Positions 31,375 through 43,480 of a stretch of 64,000 bases of DNA are shown one piece after another (position 1 is the stretch's first letter; the number at the start of each line of letters is the position of its first letter). A model generated the notes under the pieces. It searched no databases. It was not told the DNA's origin and saw only the letters and a program-made list of their open reading frames with translations. The position numbers and the translations under genes are program-made. The stretch spans positions 70,545,275 through 70,609,274 of the forward strand of contig OY754331.1 in the NCBI GenBank assembly GCA_963573305.1, written 5' to 3'. The stretch comes from Pyrrhosoma nymphula (lineage: Eukaryota; Arthropoda; Insecta; Odonata; Coenagrionidae).

Positions 31375-33341
31375 TAAACTACGTATGAGTGCTACATTCA
31401 AATGGTCTCATGTCAGCACGACTATTTACATGTATGATGAAGGGAAAGCCATACACCACTTCATTGCACGAGTGAAAGACATACAGGTAATTTTAACGTA
31501 GTATTTCATATTTCTTACCTTAACAGGACAAACATTAGTAACCAACCATGCCTGGGTGAGGTGAGGGGCTTTGAGACACAGATAAACTAAAATTGGCATT
31601 TTGTGTTAAATGACATATCACATGAAAACAAAGAAGAGGCAATTCGATAATATTCATTAATTTAAAGAAATAATACCCACAGCATCATTGATTCTCGTTT
31701 CATACTCAAAGGAATGCTTGTATTAGAATTATACAGTGATTAAGAGAATTGATTATTAACGTGAATGAATTTTCTCAGATTTGCTACTTCATACTAACAG
31801 AAACAATGCGCAAATTAATTCCTTCATGTCCCTGAGAGATGACTTATAAGGGTACAATATCTGCTGTACGCATCAAGTTTCTTGTTACTCCAGTTAAGTG
31901 CCTAATTTAACTACGTGGAATGGTTTCTGCTATCAAACCATAATAGTGCATACATATTAAAAGGATTTATGCATGCTAACTCAAGTAAATATGAAGGCAT
32001 TTTTACGGGCTGAACTATAGAAAGTATCGAAAAAATATGATAAGCAGATTGAAAGCACTTTAATAACGAAGAATGAACGCTCCAATTAATAGCGTGATTC
32101 ATATTTCAACGGTTCAGTTAACAATCAACTGATTTCAAACACATATACCTTCCTATTTTAATAGAATGCACACACTATAAGTTGGCAGATAAGTTGACAG
32201 ACAAATAGTAAATGGAAATCTGCCAGAGGGACTACCTTCAATAGGCGAAAAATATAGAAAATTTCATCCACAATGGATGAAAAAAGAGGATTTTTAAGAA
32301 GAAATAATGAAGCCCTCATCAATTTCCCACTCAGGCGACAAGAATATTCAAGTCGTAGGGATTTTTATTACGCTAATGCCCAATAAACAGGAAATGTAGG
32401 AAGCCTGGAGAAGAAACATGGAGCAATGGAGTTTGAGTCTGCCCTTATCAGCCTTTTTTTAAACTAAAAGAATAGCCGTGGTCTCACGTGCCCTATGCAA
32501 GAGCGGGAGAATATAAATGTCCCACAATAGCCACATTTGTCTCTGCAAGGCCCTATAAAAAAGACTCCGCAGAGGGTCTTATATGACCTTCGCAGCGGTG
32601 AACGTGTTAAGGGACAAAAGAAAAGGGTCGCCGCAAAGAAAAGAGAACTTAAGGAGATAATCCCACTCAAATTTCGTTTCAAAAGGAGAGGACGCGATTA
32701 AATGGGACACCATCAGCGCCGGAAGAAGAATTCGGTGCCTTCCTTGGCCACATACTGCCTCTTTCCATTAGGACCCTTCGCCAAATCCCATTAACTATAC
32801 CTCTAACAGCGGTCCCGACCTAACCTCAAGATGGAGACGTGAATAGTAACTAACGTTGAAATAAACTGCTACCTACTGGACAAGATGATGGTAGTGAACC
32901 GTTCAAAAAGAAATACGTGAGGTTTATTCATGACTCACCATAATTAGAGTACTTAATGGCTACCTTCATTACCATCCATTATAAATTTAATAAATAATTT
33001 CGTATTGCTTAATAAATCTTACCGGTAATTATAATTAAAAATCAGCACTAAACTCAAATTTATACGCTAGATTATATCACGATTCGCTTTAACGATGCAA
33101 CTTAACGACTATATAAATTCCTAGCCTTTGGTTATAGGCTGAATTTTCACAATTGTCTATAAGAAAATAAGTCTTAACGGTATTTGTGATTTAAAATCGG
33201 TATTTCATTGGTGCTTATAATGCGCATGTGCCTGTAATGAATCATAGGCTAGAAAAAGAATTAAACAATTGAGACATTGTTACAAAAGAATTACAATTAT
33301 AGAGTACTTACCGCTGTTCACATTTTTATATGAGATGCAGA
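31375..33341. other. Long intergenic stretch, nothing recognised
   Basis: No gene or repeat was identified. The minus frame 32464-32682 has no domain. Confidence 0.45.
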
Positions 33342-33381
33342 ATTACGCAAGATTCAAGCAGAGGCTTGAATCTTGCGTAAT
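33342..33381. repeat. Perfect hairpin, 18-bp stem and 4-base loop
   Basis: ATTACGCAAGATTCAAGC (33342-33359), loop AGAG, then the exact reverse complement (33364-33381). No T-rich tract follows and the flanks do not pair, so it does not look like a transposon end. Most likely a local inverted duplication. Confidence 0.85.
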
Positions 33382-35479
33382 GGAGGATATTTAACCACAT
33401 ACCTCGTTTCTAAGCTAATTATTTAAGGGGAGTCATCTATATTTCCTCATTTCTCATTATGTTATCGACAAAAGTGACCCCTCAAATACGTATTTTGAAG
33501 GGTTCATCTTCCATGGAAAATGTTCCACATTCACTTTATCTAAACTTTTCCTCCTTCCAAATTTTCATTTAGTTCAAATAGAATAAATAATATCACTTCA
33601 ACTTTTTCATCTTCGTAGCCCGACTCGCTACTACTCGGGCTTTAGTATTCCGGACCTCAAAGAGGTTCAGTTCAACGCCGCACTCCATAAGTGATATCAA
33701 TTTAGTTAATTAAACGATATATAACTGGAGAGAATGAGTTATACCAATAATAAAAGGTTTTAAGGACACAACATAAACTTTCAATAGGTACGCGTTTCAA
33801 ATTCATGAGGGCCTTGTATATTAGACTTCAACTGTATACAAGAAGCTATTTAAACAGATATCATCACATGCGTTGCAGCCCTCTAACGGGAACTACTTCA
33901 AATTTATAGTTTAGCCAAAGATATTTTTTCCTGCATTTAATACAAAACTGGTATTGTTCTTATATTTGCTTGGTAATATATAATCTCATTCATTTTGGAT
34001 ACATAAATTTGATACATAAATTACATAGATACATTAATATTTAGGTATAAAAGTATACATTTTAGTTCACATCTTGTAACAATGTTGGTCCTGCTAAGTT
34101 CATCAAGACTTGACAGCAGGACCAAAATAACTTTGACTTGACTTTCATTATCTATGAAATTAACGTAGTTTTTTTATAGATAGGTTATATTTTTGAAAAA
34201 AATTACATTTTTTTGATAATTAAGTTTTTTATGGATTTACTTGACATTTGCACATGAGTATGAAATTTAAGGTCATCAAAAATTACTGTTTGTAGAAGTA
34301 TATATGCAAGGATTTATACAAGTAAGGCTCAATGACGATAATCACTAAGAAGAAGAAAGCCTCATTGCAAAGAAAGCGTAAAAAAAGAACAGCAACAGAA
34401 CTTAAAGCCTATCTTTAAGTCAATTTTGTGTGATACACAGGTTTTCACTCCATTTCGGTGTTATCACCAATGTTCCTCGGATAATCTTCTCGGTGTTAAC
34501 TCCCATGTACTACTGGAATTTCGTTAAAGAATTTAAAGCTTCTCTCGCTCCAAGTGGACGTATTCAGGACGGCGATTGCTTCCACGGAGTGTAAAAGAAG
34601 GCAAATTTGAACACGCACGAAATTGATCGGTAGCGATCGCAGAGTATCCCAACGCATTCCAATCGACCGAATGAATATTTCATGAAAAAAGAATGGCTAC
34701 ATTGTAGTTTGCTTTGAATATGACTGTCTCCGAACATTTCCCTGCTCAAATTTCCATCTCCATCAACCTTCACATCTCAAAATTCTCATTTATCAGTTTT
34801 AAATATCTTGGGAATGAAAATGACCCAAGTTCTCCCGCGAGATAAAAACACATCCATGAAATTTCCTTCACGGCGGATGTTCCACAAGGGATTATTTTAG
34901 GTCCATATTTACTCCTTTTACTTTATAAGCAGCAAGAATGTCGTGGCCAATAGACACTTCAGTTATTGTTAGACACGAAAACGACAATGAGACGTATGTG
35001 AATAACGAAGAGGCTTAAATTGTAATTTTTCCACGAAAAAAAGTTATCCGTAGTTGGAATTAAATCTGAAATGCAACACTTTTACTAATCTATAATATAT
35101 CTATGTGCATGAATTCACGTCCTTAACCCATTCATGCATGTTATGTTCGATACATTTGGTTCCAAAAACATTGATAGTATGTCACATTGTGCGCGTTTGG
35201 CGGAAATTCACCCCCTGTCGCATACATTGGAGGTGGATCACAGATAGAGATGTGAACCTCGTCTCCGACTCGGATCCACAAACGAAAATACCACGTGGCT
35301 CTTTTAACTAAACTTATCCCACACATCCCCGAAAAACCTAGGGCCTTGTCGAATCCCCTGAGGGGGGGAGGAAGTCCCCTTATACCCCCACTTCCCGCAT
35401 CTCCATTTCTAAACCCCATATCGCCCCGCCGAATTTTCAGTCGTACCTCACAAAAAACGCATAAATAAATAAATACCGC
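33382..35479. other. Intergenic DNA with one short stem-loop
   Basis: No gene was recognised. An 11-bp inverted repeat (TTGGTCCTGCT at 34085-34095 with 34115-34125) encloses a short AAGT/ACTT pairing. Confidence 0.45.
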
Positions 35480-35935
35480 TGTCGCGTTCCCTTAAAAAAA
35501 CTCGCTGCTCGCGATTCGGGCGCGACCCAACTCCGCACATTCACTGCTATTGCCACTGACTCTACCGCACAGCCGACAGTCTTTTTTTCCTTTCTCTCAC
35601 TCTGGTCCCTCTTTTTTATTTATTCCGCCGCTGCTATCAGTCCAGGAACAGCGATCCCACTTTCCCTCCGCAGGCACGCGTGCGTCAAATTATTTCCCTC
35701 GATATGGATTGTGAAAACGAACTCGGCTCTGCTGTGACACGAGGAGAAGGGAGGGCGGGCCTAGGGGGTTGGCGGGGGCCGGAAGATGGGGGTGAGGGTG
35801 GTAGGGAGGAGTTGATCGCTCAAACAAAACAGTCTCCCCCTCTAACTACCCTACCCTCCCCAACATTCACCCATGAAGGCTGCGAATGCGAAGTTCAACA
35901 AAGGTGGGAGGCTGGAAAGGAGGAATATGAACAAG
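35480..35935. other. CpG- and G-rich patch
   Basis: About 35500-35900 is far richer in G+C than its flanks, has pyrimidine-rich tracts near 35580-35620 and a G-run cluster at 35748-35809 able to form a G-quadruplex. A plus frame at 35680-35940 spans the G-rich tract but shows no domain. It could be a promoter-type island; unproven. Confidence 0.3.
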
Positions 35936-36044
35936 TTTAACGCATTGACTATAACATCTAAAAGTATAATTATTGCATAAAGCGCGAGATATAATATATT
36001 TTTAAACAACTTAAATGCTGCATTTACTCGTGTTTTTCCTGCTT

Positions 36045-36190
36045 CGTCACAGCGTGGTAGATTTCTCGCCTGCTGACCCAAGGATCACGGGTTCGAGTCT
36101 TGGGTGGATTTTCTCATGACTCGTGTCATATTTGATTGAGTTCGTCTCTGGTTGTCCGTTAAATACTCCGAAGTCAAAAGCCTTAAGAAT
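36045..36190 (+). mobile_element. tRNA-Gly-like SINE or tRNA pseudogene
   Basis: GTGGTAGATTTCTCGCCTGC closely resembles the D and anticodon arms of eukaryotic tRNA-Gly(GCC) (the GCC anticodon sits in TCGCCTG), and CGGGTTCGAGTC is a B box. The acceptor stem does not close, and a non-tRNA tail (GGGTGGATTTTCTCATGACT, then about 80 bp) follows. This supports a tRNA-Gly-derived SINE. Confidence 0.65.
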
Positions 36191-38045
36191 TCTTTTCGGT
36201 GGTTGTAAAAAAATAAATAAGCAAATAGCACGCACCTTTGAGTAAAACACGCGCCGAATTAATTACAAATAAAACCGTGAAAATATATTCCCACGCATTA
36301 TTATTGCATAGGAAGAAAGAGATGCTGAAATAAGGCACCGACACAAATAGCAAAAGTCGATAATATGTTTGTTTCTTTTTGCACGTAATACATTATATTT
36401 TGTTTAAGAACACGAGCGCCCATTTAAGTCGGGCGACGTACGGGCGCCCGTTTAGAACCGATTGACTGTAAGAGAAATGGGTGGCCCAAAGTCCTCTGCC
36501 GCTTTCATATCCTTGAATATGAACAGCACCGAATTTTTAGGCTAATTTTTGGGAGAAAACTTGTGCATGACACACGCGTACATAGGGTAATACAAATGTG
36601 ATCCAGAACAGAAATATATCATAAAAAATAGCGGAAAAAGGAGCTTGTTAACGTACACACTACCTTTCTTTATCGACCTACCCACTTGTTCAGATATTAA
36701 AAATGGTATGAAAAAGATTAAAATTGATTGATACGTAAAGGAATGCGTACCCATGAAATATTTCCAAATAATCCATTTCAATTCCACAAAAACGTGCATC
36801 TTGGCTATTGGAAAAAATAGAATGGTAACTCAAGAGGATAACTGTTGCAATTGAAAATTAAATAATGATGTGGGTGACGACAGTTAACTTCTAATTCCGA
36901 GGATATTGTTTTGCTACTTCACTATTTTTAGTAGGTTATCAGAAGGTTCGATGGCTCATGTAAAAAAGGGAGATAGAGAACCCAGAATCGATGCGTTCAC
37001 AACAAGTGAAATCTTCACGGTTTTTCTACCTGGTCAGTTAATGGGGTGCTGACGTTTCATAGCTGATTTTGGAAATAAAAGAAACTAAATATTTCATTAC
37101 GCTTAAATATATTTTCTCATCGTACGATTTATGATCACCAGAGAACCACAGCCAAATAAATATAAGACCAATTTTGCCACATTCAATTCCATTTGCAGAC
37201 CTTTTACCTTTGTTTGGGAAAGGAAAATTGGGATGGTGTGTTCACTAGAATAACCACTTTTCAATCCAAAGGACCGGGGTTAGTGTTTTCCGGTCAGTGG
37301 CGGATATTTCCTAGAGGAAACCCGATCCCTTCTTGGATATTATTCAAAGAGTTATTTAAGTGCGGCACTCAATCTGATGGATGGCATGTTAAAACGAGAA
37401 ACACATAACGTCATTCGTAAGTGCATCTAATTCGGACGCCGGATATCACTCCATTCCCCAACTAAACCTTAGGTACTGAACGACCCACTGATTCCAAACG
37501 GCGCTAAACGACATCAGCTGTGAGTAGCCTCCAAATATTATCCATCTTTTTGATGTTTTTTTTATAAAAACATTCCCCGCCACACACTCTCATGGCGGCC
37601 TGTGAGGTTACAAGTGGATGCAAGTATAAAATCCCGGGTTTCCCTCAGAAATTCTTCCTATTCGCTGTGTCTTCGATTATTATTGCAATAACTAGGAGAG
37701 GGCGCCCGTTGAAATTCAATGGAAAGAAGAAAACAATTCTAAGTTTCATGGAATCAAAAGAATCCCCAGGAAATGACGTTGAGAATGCATACACCATTTA
37801 GTGTACCATAATCACCCATGGAGAGGGTGGGGCGAATAATAACCCACAAAAATCTCACCTTAATTATCATATTAATCACATGACCTAGTCATATAAGCCT
37901 CAGATATTAGGTCCCATTCAAAGTCTATGATGCGGTTGTAAAGGAAATTATAATATTTTTATTGTTGAAATAGTAAGGAAATAGACTATTTTGGAGCCAA
38001 AAGCACGAATATCAGACAAAAGCGAAGAGGGTGAAATTCGTCATG
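36191..38045. other. Long intergenic stretch, nothing recognised
   Basis: No gene or repeat was identified; short frames such as 37193-37408 and 37592-37801 have no domains. Confidence 0.45.
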
Positions 38046-38136
38046 AAAAATTCAATTGAATTTATCGTGATTCGAACCTGGATCTCCCAATTGCCAACCA
38101 GGTGTGTTAGCCAGTTACACCACCAAGCCACCTTCA
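38046..38136 (-). mobile_element. tRNA-derived SINE head
   Basis: On the minus strand GGTGGCTTGGTGGTGTAACT forms an A-box region (TGGTGTAACTGG), and CCAGGTTCGAATC is an excellent B box at normal spacing. The 3' side does not pair with the 5' end and continues into AT-rich sequence, so this is not a functional tRNA. It shares layout with 41745-41905. Confidence 0.6.
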
Positions 38137-38600
38137 TTCTTAGCAAATTCCAGCGGAGGATTATACGAACAAGTTGATCTTGTCCCCAGTCTATATTGTA
38201 GCACTTTCCTAAAGGTCGTCGTTTTAAAGTGACAATGTTGGGTTTATTCTCCGCGACAGTGACATATCATACTCGACCAAGTCTCCTGTGCTTCAATGTA
38301 AATGTACTTCTACTAAAAATGTACTTTTCTACAAAGTAGATAATTGGTCTCTGAACTCTAATATTGATTCACACATTTTTTCGAGCTATCAATTGGCAAT
38401 GCACAACAGGATACAACAGCTACAAGAGAAAAGAGATTAAGACCACAGTTCACCATCAAAAAAATGCATAAGTCAATTATTTCTCCACACAGTCATTTAT
38501 ATTTTTTTCGAACTGCAATGCCTGTCTTTTATTATTGTAGCATATTGTTGTGAATTACATATTGATAACTCGATTTTTAAAAAGCAGTTGAATCAATTAC
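38137..38600. other. Intergenic DNA, nothing recognised
   Basis: No coding relic was recognised, although this lies upstream of a Penelope-type tail motif. Confidence 0.45.
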
Positions 38601-38604
38601 AGAG

Positions 38605-38640
38605 CCCTGAGGAAACAAAATAAATGTCGCGAAACGTAGG
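38605..38640 (+). other. Possible Penelope-type hammerhead tail relic
   Basis: CTGAGGA (38607-38613) fits the hammerhead core CUGANGA exactly and is followed, 17 bases later, by CGAAACG (38630-38636). This is the spacing of Penelope-type tails. A stem II of only ACA/TGT can be drawn and stem I is not clear, so decay is advanced. No endonuclease relic was found upstream. Confidence 0.35.
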
Positions 38641-40890
38641 ATAATTGAGTAAACAACATCTATGATTCAAAATAACCAAGAAATGTCACCTCCTGGAAAT
38701 ATAAATATTTTGTAAAAGGTCGAGAGGTCGAGAAAAAACTAGCATCTGATTATTATTTTAAGGAGGACTTATGTCTCACTTAGTGTTTGATTGGTGCATA
38801 CATATTCGATGGCACTCGTCATTAACTCCTGTGGGGAAGCATAGACGATCTTCTTTGTCGAGCTGGCCGGATTGGGTAACTCTTTGTTAATAAATAGCCA
38901 GATAGTGTAATGATGTACCTATATGTTAATGATATTATGTCAATAATATGACCGCAAGAAAACAGCCACATAAAATCATCAACCGGGCCTGATTCGGCCC
39001 GCGGGCCGCAGGTTTCCCATAACTGCTCCAGGGTAAGCAATCATCCCCGCGAAATGGCATTCCCCGGGGAACATTACTGAATCCGTCATTTCCGAAAACT
39101 CAACACTGCATTTCTGTATACCGCGAGTAAGCGACCATCATCAATCCACTGCAAATGGACGTCCTTGGTCATAACTCAGTTTCATTTTTTTTATTGGAGT
39201 CACGAGGTTTACGTGATTATGACGAATTAGCGACGGACATGGAAAAGACGAGAATGATCCTCTCAAGCCAGGCTCGTGATAAAATAAAAACTAGTAACTT
39301 GTAAAAAAAAACTTTAAAACTACGAAATAAAATTTATCTCTGTTATCTTGCGTTAAGAAAACTACACGATGTTGCATGAAAGCCTACTGAAAAGTGTAAA
39401 CTTTCAGGATAAGCGTAAGGATAAGCGTACACGCTTCAAAGTGGCAGAAATTATCTTTTGTAATATGGGGGTGTAATACGTCTTAACCATCATTCACTCT
39501 TCTAGCATAGGTTGAAGAATACCTCCCATCATTTGACATACTTACACTCTTGCCACAGAGATAATAATATTACTGCTCACGGGGCTCATCAATATTTTCG
39601 AGCTGATTTCCGATGAGTCTAGCATTTAATAAAAAACAATAAGTATGGATGATAGAGAATAAAAAAGAAGACAAATTATCGTTTTATTGGACACTTTAAT
39701 ATGTGGAAAGGAAAAATATCGTTTAACTGAACATAACTTTATTTGAAAAGGAATATGAGTTAACTTCTTCAGGTAATATCCGGGATGAATAAAGATTTAC
39801 TCGCTTCTATCCTATTTTATTTTAACTTAGAGCATGATGCTCTCCTTTTGTTAAAGTGTATTAATATTTTACTTATAAAGGAATTGCTATACCTAAGCTG
39901 GCCTCTGTAGGCAGGATTGTAAAGTTTCGGTGCGGCCACCTAAAGGTGTTCCTCGTAGGATTAAGTCTTTAATAAAGGCTATTAAATATAAGCATAGAAG
40001 ATTAGACTCCGATACCCATACCTACCTCAATGTGTACGAGTATATTTACCAAAACACAAATGCGTGTCCTTCGTCCCTTCAGTAGTATGTAACATCAGTT
40101 GATTGAAAAAAATATTTATAGCACAATTCATATTCATCAATAATATTTGGGCTGTATCCAATGTTTATATAATCCGCAGTGGAATTTACGACGTGGCAAA
40201 TTTACAAAAGAGCGCAAGAATATCCTTGAAAAAAGCCCATACAAATTTCTATAAACATTTATATTGATTAATCCAACATTGAGCAAACTTACGTTAATTA
40301 AAATTTCAAAGTATGATGAAAGTCTGAGCTATTTCACGAGGCAGAGTCGACGATGACTGCCTGATAAATCCCACTGGATGCGATCTCATGCGATTCGTAA
40401 CCACAATCCACTTGATCAGGCCATCCGCATCATGCGCGTTGAATCATCAATCTTTATCCGCGGCTTGAGCGCGTTTTCCCCGAGACTGGAGTTCCTTTGA
40501 TGGCAAAGACTTCACGATTCGATGGTCATGGAGTCCTATGCACTATGTAGATGGCGTCAATGCGGTGAGAGCACAGGCAACCGTAAAGAGAATGCATACA
40601 GATTCGAATGAAGATTTTTTTAAAACCTGCCTCGAGTGATAGTTGCCGTCGGTCGTACCAAACGTGAATCGGCGCCGCTCTCTAAAGCTTCTGAGCATGA
40701 ATTCAACATTTCAAGAGATGGATTTTGACCCCCCCCCTCAATGCCAGCAATATCTCGCGTGATGCGGAATGCATAGATAATGAGCAATTGTTTCTGGAGA
40801 GGGTTTTGAAGCCACAACACGACGTGACGATACAAACGTATATGCTATGCCAACGAATAATCCTTTCCTCCTCTAATTTACGCAGCCACG
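38641..40890. other. Long intergenic stretch, nothing recognised
   Basis: No gene was recognised. A 12-base word (AGGATAAGCGTA) is tandemly repeated near 39407-39430. Confidence 0.45.
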
Positions 40891-40897
40891 ATAAGGG

Positions 40898-41097
40898 TAT
40901 ATAAGCCGGGGAATGGGAAAGAGCGGTATTTTAGCCGGCACTCACTGGAGACATTATCTTCAATCTCGGCATTCACCCTTGTGACCGCGTTGCAGCTCTG
41001 ATGCGGTCCGACAAACCGTTTCTATTATAAATACTTGGACTCATTAAAAGTCTATCCTAAGATTCCTAAAACATATTTTAAGTACGCGGTTTGGTGA
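40898..41097 (+). promoter_or_regulatory. Possible TATA promoter with first-exon-like splice donor
   Basis: TATATAAG at 40898-40905 stands in a short GC-richer island. About 190 bp downstream GGTGAGTAA (about 41092-41100) matches a strong 5' splice site. No good initiator lies exactly 30 bp below the TATA word, and the first ATG in between opens only a nine-codon frame, so any first exon would be non-coding. Plausible but weak; the downstream frame at 41167-41493 would then be intronic. Confidence 0.25.
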
Positions 41098-41100
41098 GTA

Positions 41101-41744
41101 ACCGAGCTTAATTGCAGCTCCTTAATAGCTGAGTTCCAGACATAGGTTATTCTTAAACCATTAGTCATGAACTTCCCAAGCAAATGCTATAAAGAAAAAA
41201 TAGAAAGTCAGTTATGGGCACAGGTTGAGTATGTAGGATCCATTGCCACCTCAAACACGTGCTGCACGAATAATTTCATGGCCATGAAGCCATGCAATGA
41301 TTTTGAAAAACTCCTCGTAAGTTGTTATATGTCTGTCGAGTCTATTTTCCGAAGATTGGCTGGCAGCAGTTCAGTTGTTATACATTTCTATTCTTCACGT
41401 TTCTTGCCTTCCTTTTCATCTTTTGTACACATTCTTACATTTCACGCATTTAATGATATGCTCCACAATGAGCAGCCGAGGGCTTCTGCTTGAGCTTTTC
41501 CATCCACATGTTCCTTTAGCATTTTATTTAGGATTCTCCGATGTCTCAATAAATGTCCTACAGCGACGGTTTTATAATATCCAGTCAAACATTGTCCCTG
41601 TATGATAATCTATCCAGACAAGATATCGCGTTGATAACTTTTACCTCACTAACCGAAAGTATGATGTAACCTGCAAAACCCCACTTCTTAGTTAATATCA
41701 CAGTAATGTAAAGGATACGTCATCTCAGGGTTAGAGGCAACCAA
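41101..41744. other. Intergenic or intronic DNA, nothing recognised
   Basis: The longest frame (41167-41493, 108 codons) has no domain, and its composition resembles random AT-rich sequence. Confidence 0.4.
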
Positions 41745-41905
41745 ACCTTATAAAATCGGGGCTTAGAGTGCTCTAGACCCCTGAGTACCTGCCCCTGCGT
41801 AAGGATTGGCATAAAAAAATTTTCGACCCTCCCAGGAACTCGAACCTGATCCTCCGAAAGGAAACCGAGTTACCCAGTTACCCAAGAAACCCAGGAAGCC
41901 ACGAT
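41745..41905 (-). mobile_element. tRNA-derived SINE
   Basis: On the minus strand there is an A-box-like TTGGGTAACTGGGTAAC and, at tRNA spacing, the B box GGTTCGAGTTCC, then a tail with GGGAGGGTCGAAAATTTTTT. The head resembles the SINE at 38046-38136 (both have GTAACTGG and GGATC or AGATC before the B box), so they may be one family. Confidence 0.6.
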
Positions 41906-43259
41906 CTCGAAACAAACTATTTTTGTGAGTATAAATTACGATACGATTGGATTCTGTTTGAACGAAATGTTTGGTCATAGTATTGGTTATGATAATAAAT
42001 CCAATAAATCAATATCAAATCGTACATGTCTGGGCTCTTTTATGCCCGAAAGTCATATTTATGCATTCTTCCAAAGGCATTCGATGTGGGATCACTGCAG
42101 TGGATCTGTATTAAAATTCTTTCCAGAAGAAGTTTTACTACCAAAGGTTCAGCCACCCCTAAGAAAAGAGAGAGGTATACGGGAAATTTTAGTTTCACCC
42201 ATGTTCCAGGCAACATGAAAAACTTAGCATGCCAATTTTCCCGTTTTCTTTTTTTCCCCGATCAGGTTTGGATAATTTATCATTTCATTCTTTGAATTCT
42301 TGGTTTTTTCACAAGCGATTTGGCTAAAGGGTATCCGATATCGTTTTCCGATGAGGCGGAACCAATGAAGTCCATCTCACGCCGACATAAAAAACATGGA
42401 CGCATAAAAATGGATGATGCAGAGAATGTCGTAAGGATAGATGACGGTTAGAGTCCGTTCATGAACGTGAGCTGAATATGAATTTCGTCGAATGATGAAG
42501 GGTAGAGCTAGTTCATGAAAAATGCCTATAACATAAGAGCCACTAACTTTATGCCATATTTTGACTTCACGGAGTCAGCACCTTTTTCAAACATGTTTTA
42601 ACTACCAAGTATGGTTATCACTTGCCTACGCCTACCAAAATTTTATGAAATCTTCTATTTGCGTAAGAGAGCAGGATGGCAAGCCTCTTTGCCATCCTGA
42701 TCTCTTACGCTACATGAGTGATAATTTTATTGGCACACGTAGGCTCCAACGCAAATTCACCCACACATCATGTACTGATCCAAAATTTCCTTTCTGGCGG
42801 AGGTAAACCAACAACGAAAATCATTAAAAATAATAAATACAATTTTAAATTGAACATTCCCTTGGTGTGTATACGAACTAGCTGTCTGACAAAAAATCCG
42901 TTACTCTTCACTTCACCCGTTATTTGAACACTGCATTCAGAATAATGTTTTCACTCATGGTACGCTCACAGAAGTATAGCCAAAGCTAAAATTCTATAAG
43001 TTTTATTAGCAAGAACTGGTAATAACTTAGTTTGAATAATTTATTGCGTAAAATGTGATACGATGAATTTTCTCAAAAAACTTATTTTAATGGAAATGAA
43101 TACGCCGTTATAAAAACGCCCACTTTTGGCCTTATTGCAATACGATTTTCTTGAAAATCATAACAGCATGTGAATAATTTCTTGCCCGTTTATGATTAAA
43201 AACTGATTAAAACATTCGTGGACCATGTTACTGATTAAAAGAAAATTTTGGGATATTTT
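41906..43259. other. Intergenic DNA; one hairpin, no gene
   Basis: Apart from the hairpin at 42661-42710, nothing was recognised. Short plus-strand frames at 41925-42927 have no domains. Confidence 0.45.
42661..42710. repeat. Near-perfect hairpin, 22-bp arms and 6-base loop
   Basis: GCGTAAGAGAGCAGGATGGC AA (42661-42682) pairs with 42689-42710 with one mismatch (G11 against A); the loop is GCCTCT. The flanks do not pair. It is similar in size to the hairpins at 33342 and 53498 but unrelated in sequence. Confidence 0.85.
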
Positions 43260-43280
43260 ACGCATCTATGTTTGATTAAA

Positions 43281-43320
43281 AACCGTTCCCCTTCCAATGT
43301 CGAAGGCTTCTTCAAAGGTT
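43281..43320 (-). other. Hammerhead-like tail of the second Penelope lineage
   Basis: On the minus strand TTGAAGA (C3 of the core changed to T) is followed by AG, a 5-bp stem CCTTC (43302-43306) with GAAGG (43290-43294) around GACATTG, then GGGAACGG. The final GAAA has become GAAC. It lies just 3' of the endonuclease relic, where Penelope-type hammerheads are expected. Confidence 0.45.
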
Positions 43321-43480
43321 CAAAGTTTAAGCGGGGTTACTTTACATCTTTACGGTGGAATGGGAGGAGAGGGTGGGAGGGGAGTGGGAGGGGTGGTTTG
43401 GGTTTTTCTAGAAATGACTGGACTCCACGTCTCACCGATCCTCTATCCTTGGTCAAGGTTAAAGTTATTGGGTTGCTTAT

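Noticed and set aside
38046..38136. Candidate functional tRNA gene on the minus strand
   Set aside because: A and B boxes are good, but the acceptor stem does not close and the 3' side continues into AT-rich sequence; SINE head is the better call.
40167..40184. ATATAATCCGCAGTGGA shared with 48897-48914
   Set aside because: The match does not extend beyond about 17 bases in either direction, so no repeat family is supported.
41167..41493. 108-codon plus frame downstream of the possible promoter
   Set aside because: No domain and no supporting splice or codon evidence; it would be intronic if the GGTGAGTAA donor is used.
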